Assembly (NCBI GenBank): GCA_963790075.1
Contig: CAWBNG010000009.1
Span: 248,001 to 312,000, forward strand
Direction of reading: 5' to 3'
Origin: CAYOUV01 sp963790075
GTDB taxonomy: Bacteria > Chloroflexota > Anaerolineae > Anaerolineales > Villigracilaceae
Length of the DNA stretch: 64,000 bases
In this document: piece by piece, positions 35,655-44,121 of the stretch
How positions within the stretch are numbered: the stretch's first letter is position 1
Layout of the letters: each line of letters starts with the position of its first letter
The notes under the pieces: generated by a model
Database searches by the model: none
The model's input: the letters and a program-made list of their open reading frames with translations, nothing else
What the model was told of the DNA's origin: nothing
Translations under genes and position numbers: made by a program

Positions 35655-36791
35655 TTACTGCAACTGGATCTGGACCGGAGTGATCAACTCTTCGATCTTC
35701 TCAGCCGCCTCGGTCTGCAAGCGCGCGGTGGCGTGTCCGTATATGTTGACGGTCGTGCTCGCCTTGGCGTGACCCGCGCGTCCCTGGACGGTGTTGACCG
35801 GCAGCCCCATATCCAACAATGCATTGAGCGACGTGTGGCGTAAATCGTGAAAGCGGATCGGCGGAAGACCAGCTTGCTTTAGGATACTTTTGAATTCATT
35901 CCTGACCCGCTTATCGTCGAGCGGCGTCCCAAGCGTGGTGGGAAAGACCAGATCGTGTTCATGCCAGCGTTCGCCAGCGATGGTCTTATCGTGTGCTTGC
36001 TGCCTTTGGTGTCTTTCCAATTGCTTTAGCGTAGCAGATCCGATCTTGATCTTCCGCCGGCCGGATTTGGTCTTCGGAGGGATAAAAACGTATCCCTGAC
36101 CCGAGATTTGTTGAAGTTGGCGCTGCACGAACAAGACGCCCTTGTTCCAATCAATATCGGACCATTTCAGCCCGAGCAGTTCTCCTTCACGCATGCCCGT
36201 GGCCAATGCCAGGTAGTAGACTGCTTCAAATGGCGAGCCTGAGGCTGTGATTAAGAACTTTTGAATTTGTTCTTCGTTCCAAATCTTCATCTCAGCTTGC
36301 TCGACCTTTGGCCTCTCTACCGCGCTGACTGGATTGCGTCCAAGCAGGCCTTCACGCACTGCCTGTTTAAGCGCATTGTGAAGGGTAGCGTGGATGAGTT
36401 GGATCGTGCGAGCGCCTCGGCCTTCTTTTTGCTTGAGGGCATATAGTTGTTTAATATGCGCAGGCTGGATATCTTGCAAGTGCATCCGACCCAAAGCTGG
36501 AAGAATGTGCTGCCTGGCAATCTGCCGGTATTGCTGCACGGTCTTTTGCCTCCTCGACAGCTCCTTACCACTCAGCCAGGTTTCAAGAAAACGCGCTAAG
36601 GTGACTTGCGTCCCTTCGAAGCTGAGACCGGCATCAATTTGCTGCAGCGTCTCTTTGATCCAGGCGCGGCATTGGCTTTGTGTCTTTGCATACTTGGTCA
36701 ACCGCCTGCCCTGCAAACTTACTTGAGCACACCAGCGGCCATCCTTACGACGATAGATCGATCCCTCGTGATTGCCTCGTTTTTTAGCCAT
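35655..36791 (-). CDS. int: tyrosine recombinase (phage-type integrase)
   Basis: A 378-residue site-specific recombinase. The N-terminal Arm-type domain (GSIYRRKDGRWCAQVSLQG), the SAM-like core-binding domain (about 60-150) and the catalytic domain are complete: Arg in TGMREGELLGL, HDLRHT, the His in GHAKAS and Tyr in VNIYGHA. ATG 36791 is chosen over an upstream ATG because GGGAGA stands 7 nt before it; the leader ACAGAAGGGAG resembles those of the island operon. With the excisionase and tRNA-Arg it marks the left end of an integrated element. Confidence 0.95.
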   Translation of the reverse strand: MAKKRGNHEGSIYRRKDGRWCAQVSLQGRRLTKYAKTQSQCRAWIKETLQQIDAGLSFEGTQVTLARFLETWLSGKELSRRQKTVQQYRQIARQHILPALGRMHLQDIQPAHIKQLYALKQKEGRGARTIQLIHATLHNALKQAVREGLLGRNPVSAVERPKVEQAEMKIWNEEQIQKFLITASGSPFEAVYYLALATGMREGELLGLKWSDIDWNKGVLFVQRQLQQISGQGYVFIPPKTKSGRRKIKIGSATLKQLERHQRQQAHDKTIAGERWHEHDLVFPTTLGTPLDDKRVRNEFKSILKQAGLPPIRFHDLRHTSLNALLDMGLPVNTVQGRAGHAKASTTVNIYGHATARLQTEAAEKIEELITPVQIQLQ

Positions 36792-36946
36792 GCTCATTTC
36801 TCCCTTCTGTGGTGAAAGGGATTCCACAGAAAGAGATGAGCCGGCTCGATTGTGCTATTTGATTATTAAGGTGCTTTTTTCTGACAAGCAGATTGTAACC
36901 CGGAAAATCGAGGTACGAAAGCTTATTAGCCAGGAGAGGTAATCGA

Positions 36947-37156
36947 TCATGCTTTGCGATCAAGCAGATCACTGATCGTTGCATTCTCCGAAGCCCTCTT
37001 CTGGATATATTGTTCCAAATCCTCCGGGCGAACGCGCACCGCAGTGCCTATGCGCACTGTGGGAATATCACCGCGTTTCATGAGCAGATATGCAAAGGAC
37101 CGGCTGACGTGCAGGATCCTGGCAACCTCTTCACTTTTAAGCAGATATTCTTCCAT
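36947..37156 (-). CDS. excisionase-like helix-turn-helix protein
   Basis: A 69-residue MerR-like/HTH_17 DNA-binding protein. LLKSEEVARILHVSRSFAY is the helix-turn-helix and VRIGTAVRVRPEDLEQYI the wing. The ATG at 37156 has GGGAG 7 nt upstream; the longer frame lacks one. Small size and position just upstream of int support an excisionase role in element excision. Confidence 0.82.
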   Translation of the reverse strand: MEEYLLKSEEVARILHVSRSFAYLLMKRGDIPTVRIGTAVRVRPEDLEQYIQKRASENATISDLLDRKA

Positions 37157-37302
37157 GTTTTTACTCCCAACTGTAAAGGCTTTCGAACCTGGAGTCATTA
37201 TAGAGACCGTATGTTTCAGAGTCAAGCTAGGGTCTGTCCACTATGTACAAGGCTTTGCATGGCTTATAGACTTTCCCAAAAAGTGCCCGTTTCCGCGGAT
37301 TT

Positions 37303-37914
37303 TTACCCTAAATAGGCTGGAATCCATAATCCTATATGGAAAAATCGGAAGACGATCAGCACACAAATCGCAGAGACCGCCCATCCAAGCAAAATCTGAA
37401 ATGGAGTGTGGTGCTTCAATCGAATCCTTGCCCATCCAACCACTGGGGCGAATAACGCCATCACAAAACCCAGAACAGGAATTGTGAGGATCAGGACTGT
37501 TATGCAGCCAGCTATTCCGATCGAATGCAAGCTCAATTTCGTGAAGCGATCGTTGATCAACGAAGCAATTAAGGTAACCAGGATTGCAGAGGTTAGACAG
37601 GCAACGAGGATGGTTGGCGCACGCCCCCACAGCAGAGCAGCAAGGAAAAGCAACAACAGAATTCCAGCAAACAGGTAAAGGCTGTGACGCTGCTCGCGGA
37701 TCGATATGGATGGATCACTATAACGGCCGGACCGGACACCGCGATAAACCAGAAACAACAGCGGCAATATCACGACACAGATCACCAGGATTGTCCACAA
37801 GATGGATTGTTCGATGGTTGATCCCTCTCGAAGCATTGCGACGACCATTGTAGGGATGACCACCAGAAATGGATGGAATATCCCAGACACCACCTTTGCC
37901 AGGCGGTCAGCAGC
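37303..37914 (-). pseudogene. 5'-truncated polytopic membrane protein
   Basis: The last 200 or so residues of an open frame that begins in a transposase remnant. Sequence from RLAKVVSGIFHPFLV onward has about six hydrophobic helices and resembles PAP2-like membrane proteins, which often begin with a similar FHP segment. The original start appears lost at the junction near 37914. It might still be translated as a fusion, but no proper start is visible. Confidence 0.5.
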
Positions 37915-38229
37915 TTTGCCACGCTTCTTGGTGCCGCTCTGTTCCAGACCAGGCACCAGCCCGGAATAGCCCGCCAGGTGTTTGGGGCTCGCGAAACGAG
38001 TAATGTCCCCGATGGCCGCCAGCACGGTCATGCCAGTCACCACTCCGAAGCCAGGCAGCTGCATCAAGAGCAGCATGTCGTCCGCCCAGGGTTTCTGGTG
38101 GCTCATGCGCGCCAGCTTCTGGGTGATCTTTCCGGCCTGTTCGTCCAGGTGCTGTTTGGTTGTTATGTCCAGTTCGAACTGGAATTTCTCCGAGTCGGAC
38201 AGTTCATCAGCCGGCTGCCATGCCCGCAA
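37915..38229 (-). pseudogene. IS110-family transposase remnant
   Basis: About 105 residues of the C-terminal half of an IS110/IS1111-type transposase. The helix-hairpin-helix region LLMQLPGFGVVTGMTVLAAI and HLAGYSGLVPG are characteristic. The N-terminal DEDD nuclease half is missing, and the frame runs on into the membrane protein. It abuts an IS1182 remnant on the other strand at 38228. Confidence 0.78.
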
Positions 38230-38590
38230 CCAAACGAACCGCTATCGCACCTATGATATCTATCACGCTCGTCAGGAAGATTGTGCTGCCTGCCCCGCAA
38301 GAGCCAGGTGTTTGAGCAAACCCACATCTTCCCGCAGGTACCTTTCCATTCAAACTGATCAGCAACCCAATCTGATCGACGAGATGAAAGCAAAAATTGA
38401 ATCACCCCAGGGCAAGAAGATCTATGCCAGACGCCTGGGCGTTGTCGAGCCCGTCTTTGCTAATATCTGTGTCCAGAAACACATGAACCGCTTCACTTTA
38501 CGCTCCAAATCGAAGGTGGACGTCCAATGGAGGTTGTTCGTCCTGGTACACAATATCGGCAAGATCCACTCTTTTGGGGCGCTCCACTAG
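38228..38590 (+). pseudogene. IS1182-family transposase remnant
   Basis: The C-terminal 120 residues of an IS1182-type transposase: YDIYHARQEDCAACPARARC, then GKKIYARRLGVVEPVFANI and LRSKSKVDVQWRLFVLVHNI. The catalytic N-terminal part is gone. The open frame begins upstream in the antisense of the IS110 piece, which is accidental. Confidence 0.78.
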
Positions 38591-38730
38591 CCCCTGCGAG
38601 ATCATATCCCCTGTCTAGTTGCCTTCGGGGCAGGAAACTGCACTCCCGATCATCGCCCGACCGGGAATTGCTCTCGGGAAAAAACAGTTTTTCGACAGTC
38701 TCGTTAGATGGCTTTTTGATTAAGACAGGA

Positions 38731-38759
38731 TTGCCTTTTATACGGCATTGCCGTATAAT
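38731..38759 (+). promoter_or_regulatory. promoter with overlapping operator of the toxin-antitoxin pair
   Basis: TTGCCT and TATAAT (38754-38759) are 17 nt apart. An inverted repeat, TATACGGC (38739-38746) and GCCGTATA (38750-38757), overlaps the -10 box, the expected place for antitoxin autorepression. Confidence 0.75.
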
Positions 38760-38765
38760 TCATTT

Positions 38766-39077
38766 ATGGAGTTCATCGAAGCCACCGCTTTCACCAAGTA
38801 CGTCTACAAGTACTTGTCAGAAATTGAGTATATAGGTTTGCAAAGTTTCTTGCTTCAACAACCGGAATCGGGAAAGGTGGTCCCCGGTTCAGGTGGAGTG
38901 AGAAAGATCCGCTGGGGTATGTCTGGAAGAGGAAAAAGCGGCGGCGTACGGGTGATCTATTACTTCAAACGCCAAGATGATGAAATCTGGTTGCTAACGA
39001 TTTACAGTAAAGCGGAAGAAGAAAACATCCCCGCTCATGTCTTACGTCAGATTGCAAAGGAAATTGAAAATGTCTAA
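38766..39077 (+). CDS. RelE/HigB-like toxin
   Basis: A 103-residue member of the RelE superfamily of ribosome-dependent mRNA interferases. The beta-strand core GGVRKIRW...GGVRVIYYF and IWLLTIYSKAEEENI are typical of HigB-type toxins. ATG 38766 is used. The toxin gene precedes the antitoxin, as in higBA, with an 8-nt overlap. The pair lies in the island and may stabilise it. Confidence 0.83.
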   Translation: MEFIEATAFTKYVYKYLSEIEYIGLQSFLLQQPESGKVVPGSGGVRKIRWGMSGRGKSGGVRVIYYFKRQDDEIWLLTIYSKAEEENIPAHVLRQIAKEIENV

Positions 39078-39357
39078 CCGTGAAATTGGCCAAGAAATCC
39101 TAGATGGTATTCGTGAGATAAAGGCTCACAAAGAAGGTAAGAAGTCTTTACGAATCCATTCTGTAAAGGAACCGGCACCCGTCAAGGAAATTCGGGCAAA
39201 ATTGAAGCTATCTCAATCGGCGTTCGCTGGCTTAATGGGAGTCAGCCTGCGAACCGTGCAAGACTGGGAGCAGGGGCGACGCAAACCCAGTGGGCCGGCA
39301 GCCACCTTGTTGCGCATTGCAGAGAAAAAACCTGAAGTATTCAGTCAACTTTCATAG
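39070..39357 (+). CDS. HigA-like antitoxin, XRE/HTH type
   Basis: A 95-residue antitoxin. Its C-terminal Cro/C1 helix-turn-helix reads KLSQSAFAGLMGVSLRTVQDW followed by EQGRRKPSG. The N-terminal 50 residues should wrap the toxin. AAAGGA precedes ATG 39070. It probably represses the pair through the inverted repeat at 38739-38757. Confidence 0.85.
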   Translation: MSNREIGQEILDGIREIKAHKEGKKSLRIHSVKEPAPVKEIRAKLKLSQSAFAGLMGVSLRTVQDWEQGRRKPSGPAATLLRIAEKKPEVFSQLS

Positions 39358-39570
39358 TCCAAGAAGGCTTACGGACTCAACCACCCACCGATAAGCAGCG
39401 GACAGGTGGCAAGAGCGGCCTCCCGCCACTGACGCAAACCGTTTTGTTTGTTGAAGATCTATTAACGATGATGAGGGCAATGATTTCAGCTAGAAGATCG
39501 GTTACTATTTGCCCAACTTGTTCTCCAATCCTTTCTGAAAACTGACGATAATGCATTTCGTACTTTTTTT

Positions 39571-39589
39571 AATTTTGATTACCGGACAC
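39571..39589 (+). repeat. target duplication and left terminal repeat of the IS4 element
   Basis: AATTTT (39571-39576) followed by GATTACCGGACAC (39577-39589). Confidence 0.88.
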
Positions 39590-40757
39590 TTTAACAAATG
39601 ACGATTGCCACATAGGGTACACTTTGTTTTTTCCAGCCAAGGAAGAACAGGAGTGAACCAATGGACAATCGTCGAGTATATCGTACCATTAGAATGGCCA
39701 TGAAACAATTGTTTCCAATCAAACCGGAAGGCAACTTTGCGCGCAGGCTGACCACAATGGCGGCCCTGGTAGCTGGCATCGTCCAGGCCAGGAGTTGTCA
39801 GCTGCCAGCGATTGCTCGAAAAACGCCGGATCTGGCTAAAGCGGACAGTCGGGTCAAACGCTACAGTCGCTGGGTACAGAATGAACGAATTGAGGTTGAG
39901 GGATTTTACCTGCCATTTGTGAGTGAGTTGTTGGCGTATCTGGCAGAAATCCGCGAACTGATCTTTGTGATCGATGGCAGTGAAGTTGGGCATCAATGCA
40001 TCACGCTGATGATCAGCCTGATTTATCGCAAGCGAGCCTTGCCAATCACCTGGCTGGTGGTCAAAGGATGTAAAGGACATTTGCCAGAGCGTGTTCATCT
40101 TGATTTACTGACCCAATTGCAGGCCATCCTGCCCAAAAACTGCCAAATGGTGTTCTTGGGAGATGGAGAATTTGATGGGATCAACCTCCAGGCTGCCCTG
40201 CAAACCAAAGGTTGGCGTTATGCGTGTCGCACAGCTAAGAATACTCAGCTTTACGAAGAAGGCAGGCAGTTTTCGTTTAATGATCTGTTCCTCCAAGTTG
40301 ACGACCAAATTTGCATTCCGCAGGTTTGGTTTACTAAAGAAGGCTATGGACCGGTCACAGTGCTTGCTCGGTGGGAACGAGGGTTTGCTCATCCCATCTA
40401 CCTGGTGACCAACTTCGAATTGCCCGATGAAGCTTACTACTGGTACAAAAAGCGTTTTCAAATCGAAACCTTTTTCTCGGACGAAAAAAGCCGTGGATTC
40501 TTTCTGCATAAAAGCCACCTGTCCGATCCGCAGCGCTTGAGCAATTTGATGATCGCTGCTTGCCTGGCTTATCTGTGGATCGTCTATCTGGGATGTATTG
40601 CAGTACGAGACGATTGGGTAAAAATAATTCATCGCACGGATCGCTGCGATTGGAGCTTGTTTCGCCTCGGTTTGGCCCTGTTGGATCATTTGTTGAACGA
40701 GTTGATCCCTATCCCAGTCTCCTTTAACCTTTTGGAGAATAATTGTGTCCGGTAATC
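39577..40757 (+). mobile_element. complete IS4-family insertion sequence, 1181 bp
   Basis: Bounded by 13-bp perfect inverted repeats (39577-39589 and 40745-40757) and flanked by a 6-bp direct repeat AATTTT, so it is an intact and fairly recent insertion. It encodes one transposase whose stop codon lies within the right repeat. It sits between the toxin-antitoxin pair and the terminator of the recombination operon, and interrupts no visible gene. Confidence 0.92.
39661..40755 (+). CDS. IS4-family DDE transposase
   Basis: A 364-residue transposase that appears intact. The catalytic Asp residues lie in VIDGSEVG and LGDGEFDG and the Glu in the Y-(2)-R-(3)-E-(6)-K signature, seen as YKKRFQIETFFSDEKSRG. 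The N-terminus is a short DNA-binding region. The terminal VR codons and TAA are part of the right inverted repeat. Confidence 0.93.
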   Translation: MDNRRVYRTIRMAMKQLFPIKPEGNFARRLTTMAALVAGIVQARSCQLPAIARKTPDLAKADSRVKRYSRWVQNERIEVEGFYLPFVSELLAYLAEIRELIFVIDGSEVGHQCITLMISLIYRKRALPITWLVVKGCKGHLPERVHLDLLTQLQAILPKNCQMVFLGDGEFDGINLQAALQTKGWRYACRTAKNTQLYEEGRQFSFNDLFLQVDDQICIPQVWFTKEGYGPVTVLARWERGFAHPIYLVTNFELPDEAYYWYKKRFQIETFFSDEKSRGFFLHKSHLSDPQRLSNLMIAACLAYLWIVYLGCIAVRDDWVKIIHRTDRCDWSLFRLGLALLDHLLNELIPIPVSFNLLENNCVR

Positions 40758-40763
40758 AATTTT
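40745..40763 (+). repeat. right terminal repeat and target duplication of the IS4 element
   Basis: GTGTCCGGTAATC (40745-40757) followed by AATTTT (40758-40763). Confidence 0.88.
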
Positions 40764-40870
40764 AATTTTGAGTTCTGAGAGAAATTGATCAGTAGGGGTA
40801 GATATGTGAATACTATTCATCTCTAACATTCTCCTGTTTAACTTTGGCCAATTGTATTCATTATATTGGG

Positions 40871-40908
40871 TAAAAAAAGAAAGGCCTTGACGATTGATCA
40901 AGGCCTTT
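40871..40908 (-). terminator. terminator of the recombination operon
   Basis: An 11-bp perfect stem (40880-40890 with 40898-40908), 7-nt loop, and on the minus strand a T-rich tail. It follows the last gene of the minus-strand operon by about 55 nt. Confidence 0.85.
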
Positions 40909-40962
40909 TGTGATTTTTGGTGATAAGAAAGATGGGCGGTGAAATCACCGCCCATCGAACGC

Positions 40963-41490
40963 CTATGCTGGCTGCAATTGATTGGAAATATGAACTTCTT
41001 GGTTTTGAGCGGCAGCGTCGAACAACCAGGTCTGGATGAGACGGTGCGCCTGATCCGGACTGAGCGCGCCGGACGCGACTTCAAAGAGCATCAAGCGCAG
41101 TTCGTCGTGCGTGGCGGTGCGCGCCGGGTCGGCATGCTTGGCCAGGAAATCCACGGCTTGCGCCACCTGACGGGCATTCAGCACGTCCACGTCCAGTCCA
41201 AGTGATCCAGCTTCTTCTCTACCGGAGAAAGCCAGAGGGATCAGAGCGTCACCCAGACGGGCGACCCGTACCCCGGGTCCCGGTTTGTGATCACAGTCGC
41301 AGGCGAAGCGCACGTACCCGAAGTAGGTCTCCCAGTTCCGCAGCGCGGAGCCGAAGAAATCTTTATAGGTCACGTACCAGTTGCCGCGCTCGTCGGTGGT
41401 CGCGGGTGCACCGCACAACGGACAGCGCTGTTCGGGGAAATACTGAATGTCCTCGACCCGTAGGCCGAGGTGATTTGGTGAAGCGTTCAT
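40963..41490 (-). CDS. putative zinc-binding protein, island operon
   Basis: A 175-residue protein not assigned to a family. A zinc-finger-like pattern, CPLCGAPATT...CDCDH, lies at residues 23-67; the C-terminal half is helical. The leader ACAGAACAAGGAG precedes the ATG. It is the last gene of the operon that includes SSB, Rad52-like and RadC proteins, so it is probably part of element DNA metabolism. Confidence 0.65.
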   Translation of the reverse strand: MNASPNHLGLRVEDIQYFPEQRCPLCGAPATTDERGNWYVTYKDFFGSALRNWETYFGYVRFACDCDHKPGPGVRVARLGDALIPLAFSGREEAGSLGLDVDVLNARQVAQAVDFLAKHADPARTATHDELRLMLFEVASGALSPDQAHRLIQTWLFDAAAQNQEVHISNQLQPA

Positions 41491-41508
41491 GCTGTACTCC
41501 TTGTTCTG

Positions 41509-41925
41509 TCAGAAATCTTGGGGAAAACCGACGGTGATGACCGGTTCTCCTTCGTCGCCGAGGCTGCACACAGCCCACAGGTGCAGGCTAGTTGTTTGGA
41601 GCCGCCCCGTTTTTAAATCAGTCTCTTGTTGCAAGACGTTGAAGCGAACCGTATCCGTATATCGATCGTTCAAACGGATGCTTAAGGCAGCCAACCACAG
41701 CACGTCCCACAACCGGCCATCGTAATCCTGGCCATGAGCCTGATCGGCGCGGGAGGGAGTCAGGCAAGCGTGCAAGTCAGCGGTGATAACCATGGGGATC
41801 TTAAAGCCCAATTCCGTGGCTGTTTCGCTCACATCCACCAGCACGCCGTCGGCGATAGCCTGTGCGCGGCTGTAGGAAAAGATGGGCTGTTCTGGTTCAG
41901 GGGAGTTTAGTGGAACTGAAGTCAT
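41509..41925 (-). CDS. DUF6573-like protein
   Basis: A 138-residue protein with the pattern IFSYSRAQAIADGVLVDVSE...GFKIPMVITADLH, followed by DYDGRLWDVLWLAALSIR. This matches what I know of DUF6573, a family common on mobile elements and of unknown function. A strong AGGAGG precedes the ATG, with 18 nt to the next gene. Confidence 0.7.
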   Translation of the reverse strand: MTSVPLNSPEPEQPIFSYSRAQAIADGVLVDVSETATELGFKIPMVITADLHACLTPSRADQAHGQDYDGRLWDVLWLAALSIRLNDRYTDTVRFNVLQQETDLKTGRLQTTSLHLWAVCSLGDEGEPVITVGFPQDF

Positions 41926-41934
41926 TCTGTCCTC

Positions 41935-42666
41935 CTAGCTAAATCCAAGCCCGCGCTCTTTGAGCGAGACATAGCGCGTGCCGCCGATGATTAAGTGATC
42001 GAGCAACTCCAAATCCAACAGCTTGCCCGCCTGCACCATGGCGCGCGTGACGGCCACGTCATCCGGCGAAGGACTGGGGTCCTGACTGGGATGGTTATGG
42101 ACGACGATGACCGCGGAGGCCATGCGTTGAATGGCGGGCCTGAAGATCTCAGCGACCCGCACCTGTGAGGAGTTCAATGAGCCGTGATAGACCTCCACGA
42201 TGTCGAGCACATGGTTGCGGGTGTCGAGCACGATCACGCGCAGATATTCCTGTTCCAGCAGGCTCATCTCATGCTGGACCAGCGCCGCAGCATCGCCGGG
42301 CGAGTTGATCGTCGCCCGTGCCTCGGTCGGTTCGTAGAGCTTCAAGCCCATCGACAGGGCCGCCTTGATGCGGACGGCGGTCTGTTGGCCGATGCCGCGC
42401 ACCGCAGCAATCTCGGAGACGTGCGCGTGATACAGGCGTTTCAAGGCTTGCCCGGATCCTGCCGGTGAGCCGCTGTTGAAATGCGCCAGCAGGCCTTCGG
42501 CGACCTCGATCTGATTCGAGCCGCCAACGACCGCCGCCAGCAATTCGATCAGGCTGCAGGCCGCGACATTGGTACTGACCCGGTAAGCCGGTTGGTCGCG
42601 TAGAGGCAGCGTCTTCAATTTTGGCGGTTTGTAACGTGGGGGGATCGTGAGCAGTGTGTTTGTCAT
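41935..42666 (-). CDS. radC: RadC-family JAB-domain protein
   Basis: A 243-residue RadC-like protein. A helix-hairpin-helix (AAVRGIGQQTAVRIKAA, about residues 87-103) is followed by an MPN/JAB metal domain with His190, His192 and Asp203 in VVHNHPSQDPSPSPDD. The family is frequent on mobile elements, and its enzymatic role is still uncertain. The leader ACAGAAAGGA precedes the ATG. It lies in the operon with SSB and Rad52-like genes, which supports a function in element recombination. Confidence 0.9.
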   Translation of the reverse strand: MTNTLLTIPPRYKPPKLKTLPLRDQPAYRVSTNVAACSLIELLAAVVGGSNQIEVAEGLLAHFNSGSPAGSGQALKRLYHAHVSEIAAVRGIGQQTAVRIKAALSMGLKLYEPTEARATINSPGDAAALVQHEMSLLEQEYLRVIVLDTRNHVLDIVEVYHGSLNSSQVRVAEIFRPAIQRMASAVIVVHNHPSQDPSPSPDDVAVTRAMVQAGKLLDLELLDHLIIGGTRYVSLKERGLGFS

Positions 42667-42688
42667 CTGTCATCCTTTCTGTAAAATC

Positions 42689-42735
42689 CTGGGGACAGAC
42701 GACGCCCCCGCAGGGGAACGGTGGTCCGTCCCCAG
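42689..42735 (-). promoter_or_regulatory. nested hairpin upstream of radC
   Basis: Outer arms CTGGGGAC (42689-42696) and GTCCCCAG (42728-42735) enclose an inner CCCC-GCA-GGGG hairpin (42706-42716). It fills most of the 85-nt gap before radC. No T-tract follows, so an RNA-stability or translational element is more likely than a terminator. Confidence 0.5.
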
Positions 42736-42751
42736 AATTGGGGGTGTGAGA

Positions 42752-43282
42752 TTACTGGCCCGGCTGGCCGTCTTGCGAGATCACCTCGTCGCGCCGCAAG
42801 CCGGGATACACAACTGACCCGTCGGGTGCAACGATCGGGGGAAAGAGCCAGGGGTTCTGGGAAAGCAGCTCGCGTAATACGCTGGTATGCGCTTCCCAAT
42901 AATGGGACTGGCCTCCCTTGACACAGGCCCAACCCGCGCCGCGGCGCCGGCTGCTCAGGCTTTCGACGTAATAGGTCTCAGCCCCGCAGACCGGACAGGC
43001 GGCAGGTGCGACCGGGAAATATCCGGGCGGTGGGTCGGGGGCGCGTTCGCCTCCGGCTTTTAGATAATCTGCCACGGCCTGGATGGCCGGGCAGTCTGCC
43101 CCTTGCGAACAGGTGCAGCGCCTGTCTTTGCCCACGCGATGTTGCCCTGTGCGGGCATCGAAACCGAAGTCGACGGCATAGAAATAACCGACGACCAGGA
43201 CTCGCGCATCCTCAAGCAGGGCTTGCGGACTGACTTCATGGATCTGTTTCTGTGATACAGCGATCAGGTTGCCTTTGTGCAT
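42752..43282 (-). CDS. putative zinc-binding protein, island operon
   Basis: A 176-residue protein of unknown family. Cys residues are arranged as RRCTCSQGADCPAIQ (residues about 55-69) and ACPVCGAE (about 94-101), with a later WACVKGGQSHYWE, suggesting one or two zinc sites. ATG 43282 is chosen because GGAGG stands 6 nt upstream; the longer frame covers the structured leader. It is preceded by the 43322-43477 hairpin tract. Confidence 0.62.
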   Translation of the reverse strand: MHKGNLIAVSQKQIHEVSPQALLEDARVLVVGYFYAVDFGFDARTGQHRVGKDRRCTCSQGADCPAIQAVADYLKAGGERAPDPPPGYFPVAPAACPVCGAETYYVESLSSRRRGAGWACVKGGQSHYWEAHTSVLRELLSQNPWLFPPIVAPDGSVVYPGLRRDEVISQDGQPGQ

Positions 43283-43321
43283 AGGCGTCCTCCAAAAGGT
43301 GGGATTGCTGCTGACGAATTC

Positions 43322-43477
43322 CCTGGCTGCGCCAGGCAAACGAACGCTCAACGTCCGGCAGCTTGACGGACGTGATGCACAAAGCCCTGGGTAACGCCCA
43401 GGACAAAGGGAATGAGAAGCACGCCAGGCCGTTGGAGGAAACTCCAGCGGCCTGGCGTGCCGCTCATGAGATGAGCG
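43322..43477 (-). promoter_or_regulatory. structured leader: five consecutive hairpins
   Basis: Within 156 nt there are five stem-loops: CCTGGC/GCCAGG (43322-43336), ACGTCCG/CGGACGT (43351-43373), CCTGGG/CCCAGG (43386-43402), a 19-bp stem with one wobble pair and a 4-nt loop (43419-43460; loop GAAA on the plus strand), and CGCTCAT/ATGAGCG (43461-43477). No gene is seen here. It lies in the 375-nt gap between ssb and the zinc-binding gene. It could be a structured mRNA leader, a small RNA, or an origin/oriT-like DNA site; sequence alone does not decide. Confidence 0.6.
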
Positions 43478-43657
43478 ACACACTTGAATTGAGGAGGAGA
43501 AGGGAATTATCTAAACGCTGACCGGTGCAGCCTGGTCGAACGTGAGCGTGATTGGATTGTCGTCACGCAGGAGGGGATCGTCGTTCAAGGCGAATGGCGC
43601 GACCAGTTCAGCGTCTTTCGATCATCTGATTATCTGTCAGACGAACACAACCAAACG
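43478..43657. other. gap between hairpin tract and ssb
   Basis: No complete gene. On the minus strand a frame just after ssb reads SKDAELVAPFALNDD...TFDQAAPVSV and stops near 43510, but it lacks an ATG and begins after a TGA. It looks protein-like and may be a decayed or TTG-started small gene. Confidence 0.3.
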
Positions 43658-44080
43658 TCAAAACGGGATTTCGTCTTCCGCCTGGGCGGGGACTTCGGCT
43701 TGACCGTTCACATCTTCGGTCGCGGCCTCGTTCTTGCTGCCCAGGAAGCGTACGAGCGTCGCGCTGATTTCGAAGGAAGTCGCAGGGCGACCATCCTGCC
43801 GGGTCCACAGGCGCGGGCTGCCCGTCTCGGGATCTGCCACCAGCCGGCCTTCGACCAGCACCAGGCTGCCCTTGTGCAGGTAGGTGTCGCAGGCTTCGGC
43901 CTGTTTACCCCAGACTGTTACTCTGAACCAGGTGGTTTCCTTTACCTCCTGCCCTGCCGCATCCCTATATTTGCGGTTAGTAGCGACGGAGAAGCGGGTG
44001 CGGAGCTGGCCAGAGGCGGTGTAATCCATCTCCGGGTCGCGACCCAGGTAGCCAACAATGAGTGTGGATTGGTGTGACAT
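43658..44080 (-). CDS. ssb: single-stranded DNA-binding protein
   Basis: A 140-residue SSB. The OB fold begins with STLIVGYLGRDPEMDYTASG and contains TTWFRVTVWGKQAE and GSLVLVEGRL. The acidic C-terminal tip is EDEIPF, the usual partner-binding tail. ACAGAAAGGA precedes the ATG. It follows the SWIM-Rad52 gene by 41 nt, so annealing and strand protection are co-expressed, as in many phage and ICE recombination modules. Confidence 0.94.
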   Translation of the reverse strand: MSHQSTLIVGYLGRDPEMDYTASGQLRTRFSVATNRKYRDAAGQEVKETTWFRVTVWGKQAEACDTYLHKGSLVLVEGRLVADPETGSPRLWTRQDGRPATSFEISATLVRFLGSKNEAATEDVNGQAEVPAQAEDEIPF

Positions 44081-44121
44081 GTTGTTTTCCTTTCTGTTTG
44101 AGTAATATGAAATTTGAGCGT

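Noticed and set aside
37982..38227. N-terminal 82 codons of the plus-strand frame containing the IS1182 piece
   Set aside because: They are antisense to the IS110 remnant and show no transposase sequence; only the part from 38228 is real.
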